Of a stretch of 49,941 bases of DNA, positions 31,924 through 41,003 are shown piece by piece. The notes below the pieces were generated by a model. The model worked only from the letters and a program-made list of their open reading frames with translations, was not told where the DNA came from and did not search any database. The position numbers and the translations under genes are program-made. The stretch covers positions 1 to 49,941 of the forward strand of contig CAIQWC010000030.1 of NCBI GenBank assembly GCA_903875425.1, read 5' to 3'. The number at the start of each line of letters is the position of its first letter. The first letter of the stretch is position 1. This DNA is from an uncultured Actinomycetes bacterium (GTDB lineage Bacteria > Actinomycetota > Acidimicrobiia > Acidimicrobiales > RAAP-2).

Positions 31924-33479
31924 TGACCCACTTGTTAGCTACGCCGACTTCGAGCAGTTTCCCCTATGTGGGAATTCTGATTGGGCTTCCGGCACTGGGT
32001 GCGATCGTGTTGTCGTTGTTGCCACGGGCCTCTACGTCCGCCATTCGATGGACGGCCCTTGGCGTCTCACTCATGACCTTGGTGATAGCCGTAGTGATGG
32101 CGTTTCGTTTCCATGTGGGTAACGGTGGCTATCAGTTCTATACGAATCACTCGTGGGCCACGTCGCTGGGTGTCTCGTGGGCTACCGGCGTTGATGGCAT
32201 CAGTATCTTCATGGTGGTACTCACTACCCTGCTCGTACCACTTGCGCTACTCGGCGCCGGTGAGAAGCGCCGGACGAAGGCCTTTACTGCGTGGTTACTG
32301 CTCCTTGAGGCTGCGTGCATCGGCAGTTTTGTGAGCCTTGACCTCATTTTGTTCTTCTTTTTCTTCGAGTTGACCTTGATCCCCTCGTACTTCCTTATTG
32401 CTGGGTGGGGTGGACCGGCCCGAGCTGCTGCTGCCGTGAAGTTCTTCCTCTACACCTTCTTTGGATCGGCGATAATGCTGGTTGGGATTCTGTATATGGC
32501 CTTCACGCATGAAGCCCAAACCCACATACTGACGTTCTCGGTGATAGCTCTGCAGGGAACCAAATTCTCCGGCGTCGCTGGCGTCTTGCTCTTCTGTGCC
32601 TTCACCATCGGCTTCGCGATTAAGGCCCCCATGTTCCCCTTCCACACCTGGTCGCCCGATACCTACTCCGAGAGTCCTATCGGAGCGGTCATTATCTTGT
32701 CGGGCGTCTTGGCCAAGCTGGGCACCTACGGCATCATCCGCTTTGACTTAGGCATCCTTGGGCACGCATCTCGTGTCATGGCACCCGTGATGTTGACCTT
32801 GGCAGTGATCGGCATGCTCTATGGCGCCCTTGTCGCCTGTGCGCAGCGCGATCTCAAGCGCATCATCGCATACTCGTCGCTGGCCCAGATGGGATTCATC
32901 GTGCTTGGTATTTTCTCGTTTAGCTCCCTTGGCCTAACGGGATCAGTGCTGCTCATGGTTAACCACGGCATCATCACCGCGGCGTTCTTCTTGCTCATCG
33001 GCTGGATCGTAAAGCGTCGGGGAACCTCCAATGCCGGAGAACTTGTTGGCCTCCAAGGCCCCGCACCCGTGTTGGCGGCAATCTTCACGGTCGTCATGCT
33101 GGCTTCCATCGGTTTGCCTGGCCTCAATGGTTTCATTAGTGAGTACCTCGTCTTGATCGGCACCTTCATCACGCACCGCTGGTGGGCCGTCGTTGGTGTA
33201 AGCGCAGTTGTCTTTGCGGCGCTGTACCTACTCTGGGCGTACCAGCGGGTATTCCATGGCAAGGCTGAGGGAGCTAATGCGGCGACGAAGGATCTCACCT
33301 GGGGCGAGCGTGCCGTGATTGCCCCGTTACTTTTGCTCATCGTGGTACTGGGTATTTTCCCGAGTCCCATCCTCCACCGTATTGAGCCTTCGGTAAACCG
33401 CACCTTGACGCAGGTTGCGATTCATGGCTGTGTATCTCTCACCCCGTTAACCGGTTCATCTTGTGGGGGTTCTAAGTGA
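31920..33479 (+). CDS. nuoM: NADH-quinone oxidoreductase subunit M
   Basis: A 519-residue antiporter-like subunit of the proton-pumping arm with about fourteen helices. Seen: FFFFELTLIPSYFLIAGWGG with the conserved membrane Glu, KAPMFPFHTWSPDTYSESP, KLGTYGIIRF and LKRIIAYSSLAQMGF. Two adjacent ATGs are available at the nuoL overlap. It overlaps nuoN in GTGATG. Confidence 0.97.
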   Translation: MMTHLLATPTSSSFPYVGILIGLPALGAIVLSLLPRASTSAIRWTALGVSLMTLVIAVVMAFRFHVGNGGYQFYTNHSWATSLGVSWATGVDGISIFMVVLTTLLVPLALLGAGEKRRTKAFTAWLLLLEAACIGSFVSLDLILFFFFFELTLIPSYFLIAGWGGPARAAAAVKFFLYTFFGSAIMLVGILYMAFTHEAQTHILTFSVIALQGTKFSGVAGVLLFCAFTIGFAIKAPMFPFHTWSPDTYSESPIGAVIILSGVLAKLGTYGIIRFDLGILGHASRVMAPVMLTLAVIGMLYGALVACAQRDLKRIIAYSSLAQMGFIVLGIFSFSSLGLTGSVLLMVNHGIITAAFFLLIGWIVKRRGTSNAGELVGLQGPAPVLAAIFTVVMLASIGLPGLNGFISEYLVLIGTFITHRWWAVVGVSAVVFAALYLLWAYQRVFHGKAEGANAATKDLTWGERAVIAPLLLLIVVLGIFPSPILHRIEPSVNRTLTQVAIHGCVSLTPLTGSSCGGSK

Positions 33480-35071
33480 TGAGTTTGCTCGCAACTGCGA
33501 CTATTAAAGTGCCTTCCATTGACTATCTCGCCATCTTGCCGGTACTCATCCTCATCGGCGGAGCCGTGATCATAATGACCGTTACCGCGTTGATTCCCGG
33601 TGGTCTCCGCCGTGATGCGACGACAGGTCTCAGCGTCACGACAGCCATTGCCGCGTTACTTTCAGCGCTCGTCGAGTGGCACCGTGTCATGGTGCAAGGT
33701 GCCACGACTACCATCGCGCACGCCATTGTCATGGACGGCTTCTCGACCTTCATGGCCATCGCCGTTACGAGTTGCGTCGTCATTGCATCGCTTATCGGTC
33801 ACGACTATCTCAAGCGCGAAGATATCTCAAGCGCGGAGTACCACATCTTGGCGCTGATCTCAGCAGCCGGAGCGGTTCTCATGGCCTCAGCGAATGATCT
33901 CGTTGTCATCTTCTTGGCCCTCGAGATCCTTTCCATAGCCCTCTACGTACTGGTCGCGTTTAACCCGCGTCGTGGAGAATCGGGTGAAGCGGCATTGAAG
34001 TACTTCATTTTGGGCGGCTTCTCCTCGGCCGTCTTCGTCTACGGGATCGCGTTGACCTATGGCGCTACGGGTACGACGAACCTCACTCAGATCATTGACT
34101 TCCTCGGACAAAACACGCCACAGCACGCTGGCTTGCTCTACGCCGGCATGGGATTGTTGATTGTTGGTTTTGCCTTCAAGGTCGCAGCCGTTCCCTTCCA
34201 CTTCTGGACGCCTGACGTCTACCAAGGTGCTCCGTCTCCGGTAACGGGTTTCATGGCCGCCGTGGCCAAGATCGGTGGCTTTGCCGCCCTTTTGCGGGTG
34301 CTCCTCACTGCTTTTGGCACGCAAGCGGCGACGTGGCAGCCCATCATCTATGCGGTAGCGGTGGCGTCGCTCATCGTCGGAGCCTTGCTGATGGTTGTGC
34401 AGCGCGACGTAAAACGCATGATGGCCTACTCATCGATTAATCACGCAGGATTCATTTTGCTTGGTGTTGAAGCGGCCACCACGAAGGGTGTTGAAGCTGC
34501 GCTGTACTACCTGTTCGTCTACGCCGTCATGACGCTCGGTGTCTTTGGCGTGATTAGCGTGGTCGCGGCAAAGGGCGATGAGGACACCACGATTCTTTCC
34601 TATCGCGGATTGCTCCGTCGTAGTCCTTTCTTGGGAGCCTGCTTCGTACTCTTGCTGCTAGCTCAGGCCGGGGCACCGTTCACCACGGGGCTCTTCGCGA
34701 AGTTGGGCGTGCTCTCGGCAGCCGTTTCGGTCGGTAGTTGGCCCTTGGCGCTAGTTGCCATGCTGAGCGCCGTAATCTCTGGCTTCGCTTACTTGCGACT
34801 CACCCTTCTTAGCGTTCGACCCCTTGGAGCGCCCAGCGATGTTGACGAGCTCGACGTGGACACGGCCGTATCGCAACCCATGCACCATCTCGGCGCAACC
34901 CTGCTGCTCGAGGAGGAAGCGCCGGTCGACGTAGCGGTACGGCACGTACCAAGCTCTCCCGTAGCCCTCTCGGGCGTGGCCATTGCGACGGCCTTCACGG
35001 TGGTGTTCGGGCTTATCCCTGGACCCATTCTTTCCCTGGCTCATGCAGCCACCCTCTCCTTGCTCGGCTAG
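33476..35071 (+). CDS. nuoN: NADH-quinone oxidoreductase subunit N
   Basis: A 531-residue antiporter-like subunit. Seen: the membrane Glu in FLALEILSIALYVLVAF, KVAAVPFHFWTPDVYQGAPSPVTGF and KRMMAYSSINHAGF. A hydrophilic loop of about 50 residues lies before the last helix. It starts at GTG 33476 or ATG 33479, both overlapping the nuoM stop. Last of the fourteen nuo genes; the ATP-grasp gene begins on the final base of its stop codon. Confidence 0.96.
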   Translation: MMSLLATATIKVPSIDYLAILPVLILIGGAVIIMTVTALIPGGLRRDATTGLSVTTAIAALLSALVEWHRVMVQGATTTIAHAIVMDGFSTFMAIAVTSCVVIASLIGHDYLKREDISSAEYHILALISAAGAVLMASANDLVVIFLALEILSIALYVLVAFNPRRGESGEAALKYFILGGFSSAVFVYGIALTYGATGTTNLTQIIDFLGQNTPQHAGLLYAGMGLLIVGFAFKVAAVPFHFWTPDVYQGAPSPVTGFMAAVAKIGGFAALLRVLLTAFGTQAATWQPIIYAVAVASLIVGALLMVVQRDVKRMMAYSSINHAGFILLGVEAATTKGVEAALYYLFVYAVMTLGVFGVISVVAAKGDEDTTILSYRGLLRRSPFLGACFVLLLLAQAGAPFTTGLFAKLGVLSAAVSVGSWPLALVAMLSAVISGFAYLRLTLLSVRPLGAPSDVDELDVDTAVSQPMHHLGATLLLEEEAPVDVAVRHVPSSPVALSGVAIATAFTVVFGLIPGPILSLAHAATLSLLG

Positions 35072-35952
35072 TGGCTCATCTCGCCATCGCGACCTGCTCG
35101 GAGTTCCCTAAGGGGGATGGTGACGTTGCGTTGCTCGCTCACGTGGCCGAGGCGCGGGGAATCGAGATTACGACGGCCGATTGGCGGGATCCTTCGGTTA
35201 GCTGGACCGAATTTGATGCCGTTCTCGTTCGCAACACGTGGGACTACACCAGCCACCTTGACGAGTTCTTGGCGTGGTCAGCGGCAATTCCCACCCTGTT
35301 CAATCCCGCATCGGTGATTGCATGGAATACCGATAAGCGCTACCTCGATGATCTCGCTGCGATAGGTATTCCTACGATTACGACGACCTACCTTGTTGAC
35401 CATGCTCAAGCAGCAAGTTTCAGCTGGGAACAACAAGGGCCCTTCGTCATGAAGCCCACGGTCGGCGCGGGCTCCATGGGCGCTGAACGTTTTGAGGAAT
35501 CGGAGACTCTGCGCGCTCGCAGCCATGCCCATTCACTCATTGATACGGGCAAGGTCGTTATGGTCCAGCCCTACCTACCCCTCGTCGAAACTGAGCAGGA
35601 GACGGCAGTCATTCTCTTTGATGGCTGGCCGAGCCATGCCATCGCCAAGGGTCCTATGTTGCTGGTCGATTCCTTGGATCGTTCGCGCCTCTTTCGCGAT
35701 GAGCAAATCAGTGCCCGTATGGCGAGTGATGCGTATCGCATGCTGGCGATCCAAACCCATGCGGCGGTCGTAGCGCACTTGAACCTATCTGGTCCGCTTC
35801 TCTACGCTCGCGTCGACATGGTGCCCACACAAACAGGACCAGCCGTCATCGAGTGTGAAGTGACGGAGCCGAGTCTGTTTTTAGGGTTTGATCCCGGTGC
35901 CGTTGAGAGCTTCGTCGAGGCCCTCAGTCGTCGTCTGCGTTCACTGCGGTAA
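35071..35952 (+). CDS. ATP-grasp domain protein (carboxylate-amine ligase-like)
   Basis: A 293-residue ATP-grasp-fold protein related to glutathione-synthetase/RimK-like and O-ureido-serine cyclo-ligase families, which join a carboxylate to an amine or thiol using ATP. Seen: VRNTWDYTSHLDEFLAW, WNTDKRYLDDLA, the ATP-binding FVMKPTVGAGSMGAERF with its Gly-rich loop, VMVQPYLPLVE, and C-terminal metal-ligand acidic residues (RVDMV, ECEVTEPSLF). The substrate is unknown. The GTG start shares a base with the nuoN stop, so it is transcribed with complex I. Its 3' end overlaps the next, convergent gene by 29 bases. Confidence 0.82.
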   Translation: MAHLAIATCSEFPKGDGDVALLAHVAEARGIEITTADWRDPSVSWTEFDAVLVRNTWDYTSHLDEFLAWSAAIPTLFNPASVIAWNTDKRYLDDLAAIGIPTITTTYLVDHAQAASFSWEQQGPFVMKPTVGAGSMGAERFEESETLRARSHAHSLIDTGKVVMVQPYLPLVETEQETAVILFDGWPSHAIAKGPMLLVDSLDRSRLFRDEQISARMASDAYRMLAIQTHAAVVAHLNLSGPLLYARVDMVPTQTGPAVIECEVTEPSLFLGFDPGAVESFVEALSRRLRSLR

Positions 35953-38944
35953 CGCTGAGGAGCTCCGGCGCTACCACCACTGTCGGTCTGCTCGACGGGT
36001 CGGATCCAAAGAGCCGGCCGACGATGGGAATCTCGGTCAGTGACTCGGCTCGAAGCGCCGCTGCGGCGGTAGGCAACAATTGTTCGGGGGCGGCGTAGAC
36101 CAGGTAGCGGGCTTGCCAAGCAGGATGGTATTTCTCATTGAAGCGCCATAGGGTCTCAATGGGCAAGATGGAGCTCATTCGTTTGAGGCCCCAGCGTTCA
36201 ATTTTGGTGGCGATGCCCTCGCCCCGCTCTCCATCGAGGATGGAGCGGAAGGCCGCAAAGTTCAAGCTGACGCCGGTGGCACCGTTCGCCTTGAGGTATT
36301 CAAAGGTCTGACAGAGGCAGAAGTCGAGGAGGCCATTGGGATGCTCACCGGGGTCACGGCGCATGATGTCGAGGCTGTAGCCGTTAATGGCGGGTGAAGG
36401 GACAAAGTGACACATTGCCACGGGGTGCCCTTGGGGGTCGCAGACCACCGTGAGCAGTAATCCTGTGTCTCGAGGGTTGAAGAGTCGTCCCAACATCATG
36501 GAGAAGCCACGTTCTTGCTCTCCTCGGCGCAGCATTTCCATAAGTTCAACGAGTGCGGGTATGCGGCTTGGATCGATCTTCGAAGGATCGAGAAACTCAG
36601 CGGTGTAGCCATTACGAGCAACGCGAGTATTGGCTTGACGCAATCCCTTCATTGCTCCGCCGTCAAGAGAAAAGTTCTGGACGTTAACCACCGCTTCATC
36701 GCCGAGGTAGATGTGTCGCATACCGGTGTTGGCGTAGATCTCGAGCCAATCTTCGGCGGCTCCCATGACGGCTGGAGTCCATGCATGCGAATTACAGAAA
36801 CTTTTAAAGGCCGCCCACGCTTGCTCTCGTTCCTCGGCGGGTCCAATAGGGTCAGGTGACACTAAGGCGATACCACCGAAGACGGCGTAGGCCACCAGGG
36901 TGTCACCAAAGAAAAAGAACTGCTTATCATCTCGAAGCGCGAAGTAATCCAAGGTGCCGCGCCCATGGCGCTCCACGATGTCACGGGACCGACTTTCGGT
37001 GAGCCGACGCGCGCTTCCTTGGTGCTCAGAGAGACGGCGGTCGACGACGGGTCTCGTAAGGAGGTAGAGCGTGGCAACGATGAGGCTGATACCGACGGTC
37101 AGCATGGTGGGATAAATAAAGTCATCAATCTTGTCGGGCAGTGCGATGGTTGCGAGTCCCACCATTCGTTCTGCGACCGCTACGAATACCGTGGGCCACG
37201 CAGGCAAGGTATGAGGGTGTTGTAAGTCAGAGATCTCGACGCCTGAAAAGCCGGCCAAGATCGCCATGACGGCAATCGCTAACAGAGCAGGCACGGTGGT
37301 TCTCAGGCTACGGCGATCGGTTGATGCGCTAAAACAGCGACGCTCGATCAAGAGCAGGACCAACACTGCGATAGAGACACCAGCCGCTCCAACCGACCCA
37401 GCGTGAATGAGGTGGAACAAAATAGACGACGATAATAAGACGACCGCCGCTAGCCAACTGCGCTGTTGGCCTCGCAAGATCCCCCTCGAGAGCATGACGA
37501 GGCAGATGCCAATGATGGCAACGGCGGCGGCAGCAGTCTGTGACGCCCCTAAGGGCAGGTAGGTGAGAATGGTGTGCAGACGGCTTCTGAGTGGCGGAGC
37601 AATGGCCACGAGTACATCGAGAAGACCGGTAAGGAGCAAGGCCGCCGCCGCGAAACGCTTTACCCTTCGGTTCTTACGGAACGCGGCTGTTTGATCAGAA
37701 GCCGGTGGCCAGGAGTTTCCCGTAGGCCATGACGCAATGAGTTGGGGTGAGGCCTGGTGGGGAGGTATCGCTGCTGCAGTATCGCCAGCGACGAGTCGCT
37801 CAAGGAAACTTGCTTCGCTTCGTTCACGGTCTTGGGCGATTAGGCGAACGTGGAGATCGGCGCCTGACTCCACTTCCAAGAAGGCCAGCTGGTGGTGGAC
37901 GACAAATACTGGTGGTAGCCCCAACCTTCCGTAGTGTTTGCGCACCACCGTGCCAGAGCTCCCTAGCTTGGCGAAGAAGCCAACGTCGAGGCGGAGCAAG
38001 GACGCTGAACGGTTCCCAGCACCGACGGCACCGGTGCCACCAGACGCGAGGTAGCGGCGAACGTGGTCTAGGGCATCTTGATCGGCCACGATATCGCCCG
38101 CGGCCCCCTCGGTGCCGATCCCCGACCCGAGGGAGCTGGTATCGCGTTGGTGAAGCGCGTGACGGAAGGCTCGTCTCGAGAGAAAGGTAGCGATGAGACC
38201 GACGATGGTCTCAACGACGATGACGGCGACAATGGCGACCAGGATTCGCTGTCCCCAATTTGCACTTGTAATTTCGCTAATTATTTTTTTACGGTTGCCC
38301 TTAGCGTGGGTGGCGATGCGAGTTAAGTTGTTATTTACTAGGGCTGTCGCCGATACGAGTGCCACGATGAGGGCTAGCACCGGGGGAATCCAAACTAATT
38401 TCGAGAGTCTGCGATAGAGCGTTCGCGACTGGGTGAATGCGAGTAGCTCGCTTGGATCTTCGAGGAGTTCGGCACCGTCTAGCCACGATGCGCCAGTAAT
38501 TAATTGATCGCCGATACGGCTCACTCCTGCTTCGCTACTAATCATGATCCGCCGTTCACCAACGGCGGTGGTGCAGATCAATTCAAGCGAGTCAACTACG
38601 TCGATGGAGAAGTCGGCCATGCGATCGGTGAAGAGCGGCGTCGCGAGCGCAGGATCGAGAACGAACAAGACGGACCGGTGCGCTTGGTGAGCAAATGCCC
38701 GAATACGCTCAAAGAGGTCACGGTGTCGTTCGAGCGCAGTCTCAAAGGAGCGGTCGCGAAAGCAGGCACCGGTGAGGATAAGAGCACCAGGGCCTTCCCA
38801 TTGGGAGAGTTCTCGAGCAATCACCGCGGTCGAGGGTGTGGCCGCTGGGTGGTCAGTGACACTGAGTTCGAGAGAGCCGACAATCATTGCTCGACTTCCC
38901 AAGGGTACGGCAAGGTGGTGCTGGGTGGGGCTGGTCAGGACCAT
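35924..38944 (-). CDS. large membrane protein with MprF/LysX-like (DUF2156) C-terminus
   Basis: A 1006-residue protein in three parts. Residues 1 to about 170 resemble a calcineurin-like phosphoesterase in pattern, but the metal-binding positions are replaced. The middle has about eight membrane helices, with a soluble segment after the first two. The last 320 residues (from about GRGTLDYFALRDDKQFFF) are the DUF2156/GNAT-like domain of phosphatidylglycerol lysyltransferases, with GEQERGFSM and NGLLDFCLCQTFEYLKANG. MprF-type proteins transfer an amino acid from tRNA to membrane lipids and lower the surface negative charge. No lysyl-tRNA synthetase domain is fused, unlike mycobacterial LysX. 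ATG with weak AAAGG; divergent from the HAD gene. Confidence 0.82.
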   Translation of the reverse strand: MVLTSPTQHHLAVPLGSRAMIVGSLELSVTDHPAATPSTAVIARELSQWEGPGALILTGACFRDRSFETALERHRDLFERIRAFAHQAHRSVLFVLDPALATPLFTDRMADFSIDVVDSLELICTTAVGERRIMISSEAGVSRIGDQLITGASWLDGAELLEDPSELLAFTQSRTLYRRLSKLVWIPPVLALIVALVSATALVNNNLTRIATHAKGNRKKIISEITSANWGQRILVAIVAVIVVETIVGLIATFLSRRAFRHALHQRDTSSLGSGIGTEGAAGDIVADQDALDHVRRYLASGGTGAVGAGNRSASLLRLDVGFFAKLGSSGTVVRKHYGRLGLPPVFVVHHQLAFLEVESGADLHVRLIAQDRERSEASFLERLVAGDTAAAIPPHQASPQLIASWPTGNSWPPASDQTAAFRKNRRVKRFAAAALLLTGLLDVLVAIAPPLRSRLHTILTYLPLGASQTAAAAVAIIGICLVMLSRGILRGQQRSWLAAVVLLSSSILFHLIHAGSVGAAGVSIAVLVLLLIERRCFSASTDRRSLRTTVPALLAIAVMAILAGFSGVEISDLQHPHTLPAWPTVFVAVAERMVGLATIALPDKIDDFIYPTMLTVGISLIVATLYLLTRPVVDRRLSEHQGSARRLTESRSRDIVERHGRGTLDYFALRDDKQFFFFGDTLVAYAVFGGIALVSPDPIGPAEEREQAWAAFKSFCNSHAWTPAVMGAAEDWLEIYANTGMRHIYLGDEAVVNVQNFSLDGGAMKGLRQANTRVARNGYTAEFLDPSKIDPSRIPALVELMEMLRRGEQERGFSMMLGRLFNPRDTGLLLTVVCDPQGHPVAMCHFVPSPAINGYSLDIMRRDPGEHPNGLLDFCLCQTFEYLKANGATGVSLNFAAFRSILDGERGEGIATKIERWGLKRMSSILPIETLWRFNEKYHPAWQARYLVYAAPEQLLPTAAAALRAESLTEIPIVGRLFGSDPSSRPTVVVAPELLSVTAVNADDD

Positions 38945-39009
38945 GGACCTTTATTCTCTCACTCCCTTTGGCTCAAGGCTTGCTAGGGACTCACTACCAT
39001 GGCTAGGGC

Positions 39010-39504
39010 ATGAATGAGAGCAACTTGACTGGCGCGTGGCGATATCGCACCCCAAATACCCATCCATCGAAGGCCGTCGTCTTTGATATTGACGGGGTAC
39101 TTTCTGACGCGGCGGGTCGACAGCACTTTCTCGATTCGGGGCAACGCGACTGGATCGCCTTCTTTGAGGCCTGTGGATCTGATCCGGTCATCGAAGAGAT
39201 TTCCACCTTGATTTCCTTACTCAGCAGCGATCTCCAGGTCATCTTGTTGACGGGTCGCCCTCAACGAGTACAAGCCCAGACACTTGCCTGGCTCGAGCGC
39301 TATGGCCTTCGGTGGGACCTTTTGGTGATGCGTAACTGGACCGATTACGACCAGGTCACTGACTTCAAGCGTGGCGTGGTGATGGATCTCCGCGATAGAG
39401 GCTTTGATCTACTACTGGCCTTCGAGGATGATCCCTCAAATCATCAGATGTACGTTGACGAGGGAATACCATGCGTCTACGTCCACTCTGGATACTACGA
39501 CTGA
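39010..39504 (+). CDS. HAD-superfamily protein, polynucleotide-kinase 3'-phosphatase-like
   Basis: A 164-residue HAD-fold protein. Motif I is FDIDGVLSD with nucleophile Asp26 and acid/base Asp28, motif II is LLTGRP, and motif IV is the acidic FEDDPSNHQMY pair. The arrangement and absence of a cap domain resemble the phosphatase half of T4-type polynucleotide kinase and related small HAD proteins. The natural substrate is unknown. It sits alone between two minus-strand genes; its last ten bases overlap the end of the lnt gene tail to tail. Confidence 0.82.
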   Translation: MNESNLTGAWRYRTPNTHPSKAVVFDIDGVLSDAAGRQHFLDSGQRDWIAFFEACGSDPVIEEISTLISLLSSDLQVILLTGRPQRVQAQTLAWLERYGLRWDLLVMRNWTDYDQVTDFKRGVVMDLRDRGFDLLLAFEDDPSNHQMYVDEGIPCVYVHSGYYD

Positions 39505-41003
39505 GGCCTCATTCGAGATAGAGCTCTGGTCCAGCCGAGGCCAAGCGCTAGTGCTGCCAAGATCAAGACGAGAAGATCACCGGTATCGTCGTAGATCGTT
39601 GAACCCTGACGCAGATCTATGGTCGCACTGACGACCTGGTGGGCACTCAAGGCACTCCTTACGACGACGTGACCGTTAGCGCTGATGATGGCGCTATAGC
39701 CAGTGGGGGACGCTTGAATGAGGTCTCGCCCGCACGAGAGAGCCTGGAGTCTCGCGGCAGCTAATTCCACGCTGGGCATTTGGGTTCCTGGATATGAGGT
39801 GGTATTGGTTGGTACGACGAGGACTTGGGCACCATGGTGAATCGCAGGTAGTGAGCGCGAAGCGAAGAATACTTCATAGGAGATCAACACCCCGAGTCGG
39901 TAGTGCCCCAGGCGCATAACTCCCGACCCGCTACCGGCAATGGCATCGCGAGGAACCGCCGAGAAATTTGCGAGGTGGGAAAGAAATTTCCGAAACGGTA
40001 CGTACTCGCCAAAGGGCACACGGTGCACCTTTTCAACTCGACTCGCCACTGAACCCGAAGGGTTGATGCCGACGACGTAGTTTAAAAAACGTGTAGAGCC
40101 CACAGGCTCGGTAACGCCGGCCACGAGAAAGGTGTGGTGCGCCACGGCTTGACCTTTGAGGTCTGCAAGTTGCCAAGAACCGACCAAGGGGCGGTCAAGA
40201 CCAACAACGTCTTCAGGTAAAACGGTGAGCTGTGTTCCATCGGGGAGCGATGTAAGCGCGCTGATGTGGGCTGCAGTGACGCCAGCGGGATCCGTTTGTT
40301 GAGCCGAGGTACCCCGTGGGCCTCCGCCTTGCACCGCGGCTACTCGAAGGGTGCCAACGACGGCACCGCCGGGGGAGCTCGCCAAGCCCAGAAGGATGAG
40401 CATGGTCACGAACACAACCATGGCACCGCCTAGAACGCTTCGCCGCGCCGCACCCATGTCACCTTGGCGTCGTGTTGCGGCGGCAGAGAGGAGGTGACGG
40501 AGCCCGGCTCCGGCGATCACTAACGCGGCCATCACGCCAAGGCTGCCCCCAAGTCTGGCGATGGCAGCGAGCGGTCCGTTGACCTGACCAAGGGCTAATC
40601 CTCCAATAGGAAGGCCGCCAAAGGGCCAGATACTGCGCAGCCATTCAAAGAGCACCAAGGCGCCAAGAGCGCTCAAGCTTCGGCCTCGTCTTGGCGTAAT
40701 AGCAAGACAGGCGAAGGCGAGGAAGAGCGCTTCGAGGATCATGAGGGCGATGGCCCCGAGAAGACTGAAATGCTGTGCCCACCACAAGCCCGGAATGAAT
40801 TGTCCAAGACCAAAGGCCAAGCCAATGGTGAATCGCCAACCTCGGGATTCGTCTTCTAAGACGACCAGCAAAATAGCAATACCGAGGATGCCAAGCGGCC
40901 AAAGGCCAACGGGCGGCAGTGACGCAGCAGCGATGACTCCTGCGCCAAGACCAAGGCCGATAGCCGTGGCGGAGCGCGCGCCGCTGTGGACGGACTCGCT
41001 CAA
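39495..41003 (-). CDS. lnt: apolipoprotein N-acyltransferase with Ser in place of the catalytic Cys
   Basis: A 502-residue membrane protein that in the Lnt family acylates the N-terminal Cys of lipoproteins. About seven N-terminal helices (ASLPPVGLWPLG and onward) are followed by a nitrilase/CN-hydrolase domain. The triad positions, in this numbering, are Glu264 (LPEDVVG), Lys325 (EKVHRVPFGEY) and position 375, which is Ser (VLISYEVFF) where E. coli Lnt has Cys. Activity is therefore uncertain. The TTG at 41003 overlaps the hemY stop (TTGA); an in-frame GTG at 41060 would add 19 residues inside hemY. Lipoproteins with lipoboxes occur in the window, so a substrate pool exists. Confidence 0.85.
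   Translation of the reverse strand: MSESVHSGARSATAIGLGLGAGVIAAASLPPVGLWPLGILGIAILLVVLEDESRGWRFTIGLAFGLGQFIPGLWWAQHFSLLGAIALMILEALFLAFACLAITPRRGRSLSALGALVLFEWLRSIWPFGGLPIGGLALGQVNGPLAAIARLGGSLGVMAALVIAGAGLRHLLSAAATRRQGDMGAARRSVLGGAMVVFVTMLILLGLASSPGGAVVGTLRVAAVQGGGPRGTSAQQTDPAGVTAAHISALTSLPDGTQLTVLPEDVVGLDRPLVGSWQLADLKGQAVAHHTFLVAGVTEPVGSTRFLNYVVGINPSGSVASRVEKVHRVPFGEYVPFRKFLSHLANFSAVPRDAIAGSGSGVMRLGHYRLGVLISYEVFFASRSLPAIHHGAQVLVVPTNTTSYPGTQMPSVELAAARLQALSCGRDLIQASPTGYSAIISANGHVVVRSALSAHQVVSATIDLRQGSTIYDDTGDLLVLILAALALGLGWTRALSRMRPQS

Noticed and set aside
32819-33403. 194-codon minus-strand open frame inside nuoM
   Set aside because: Lies antisense to conserved NuoM helices and has no recognisable domain.
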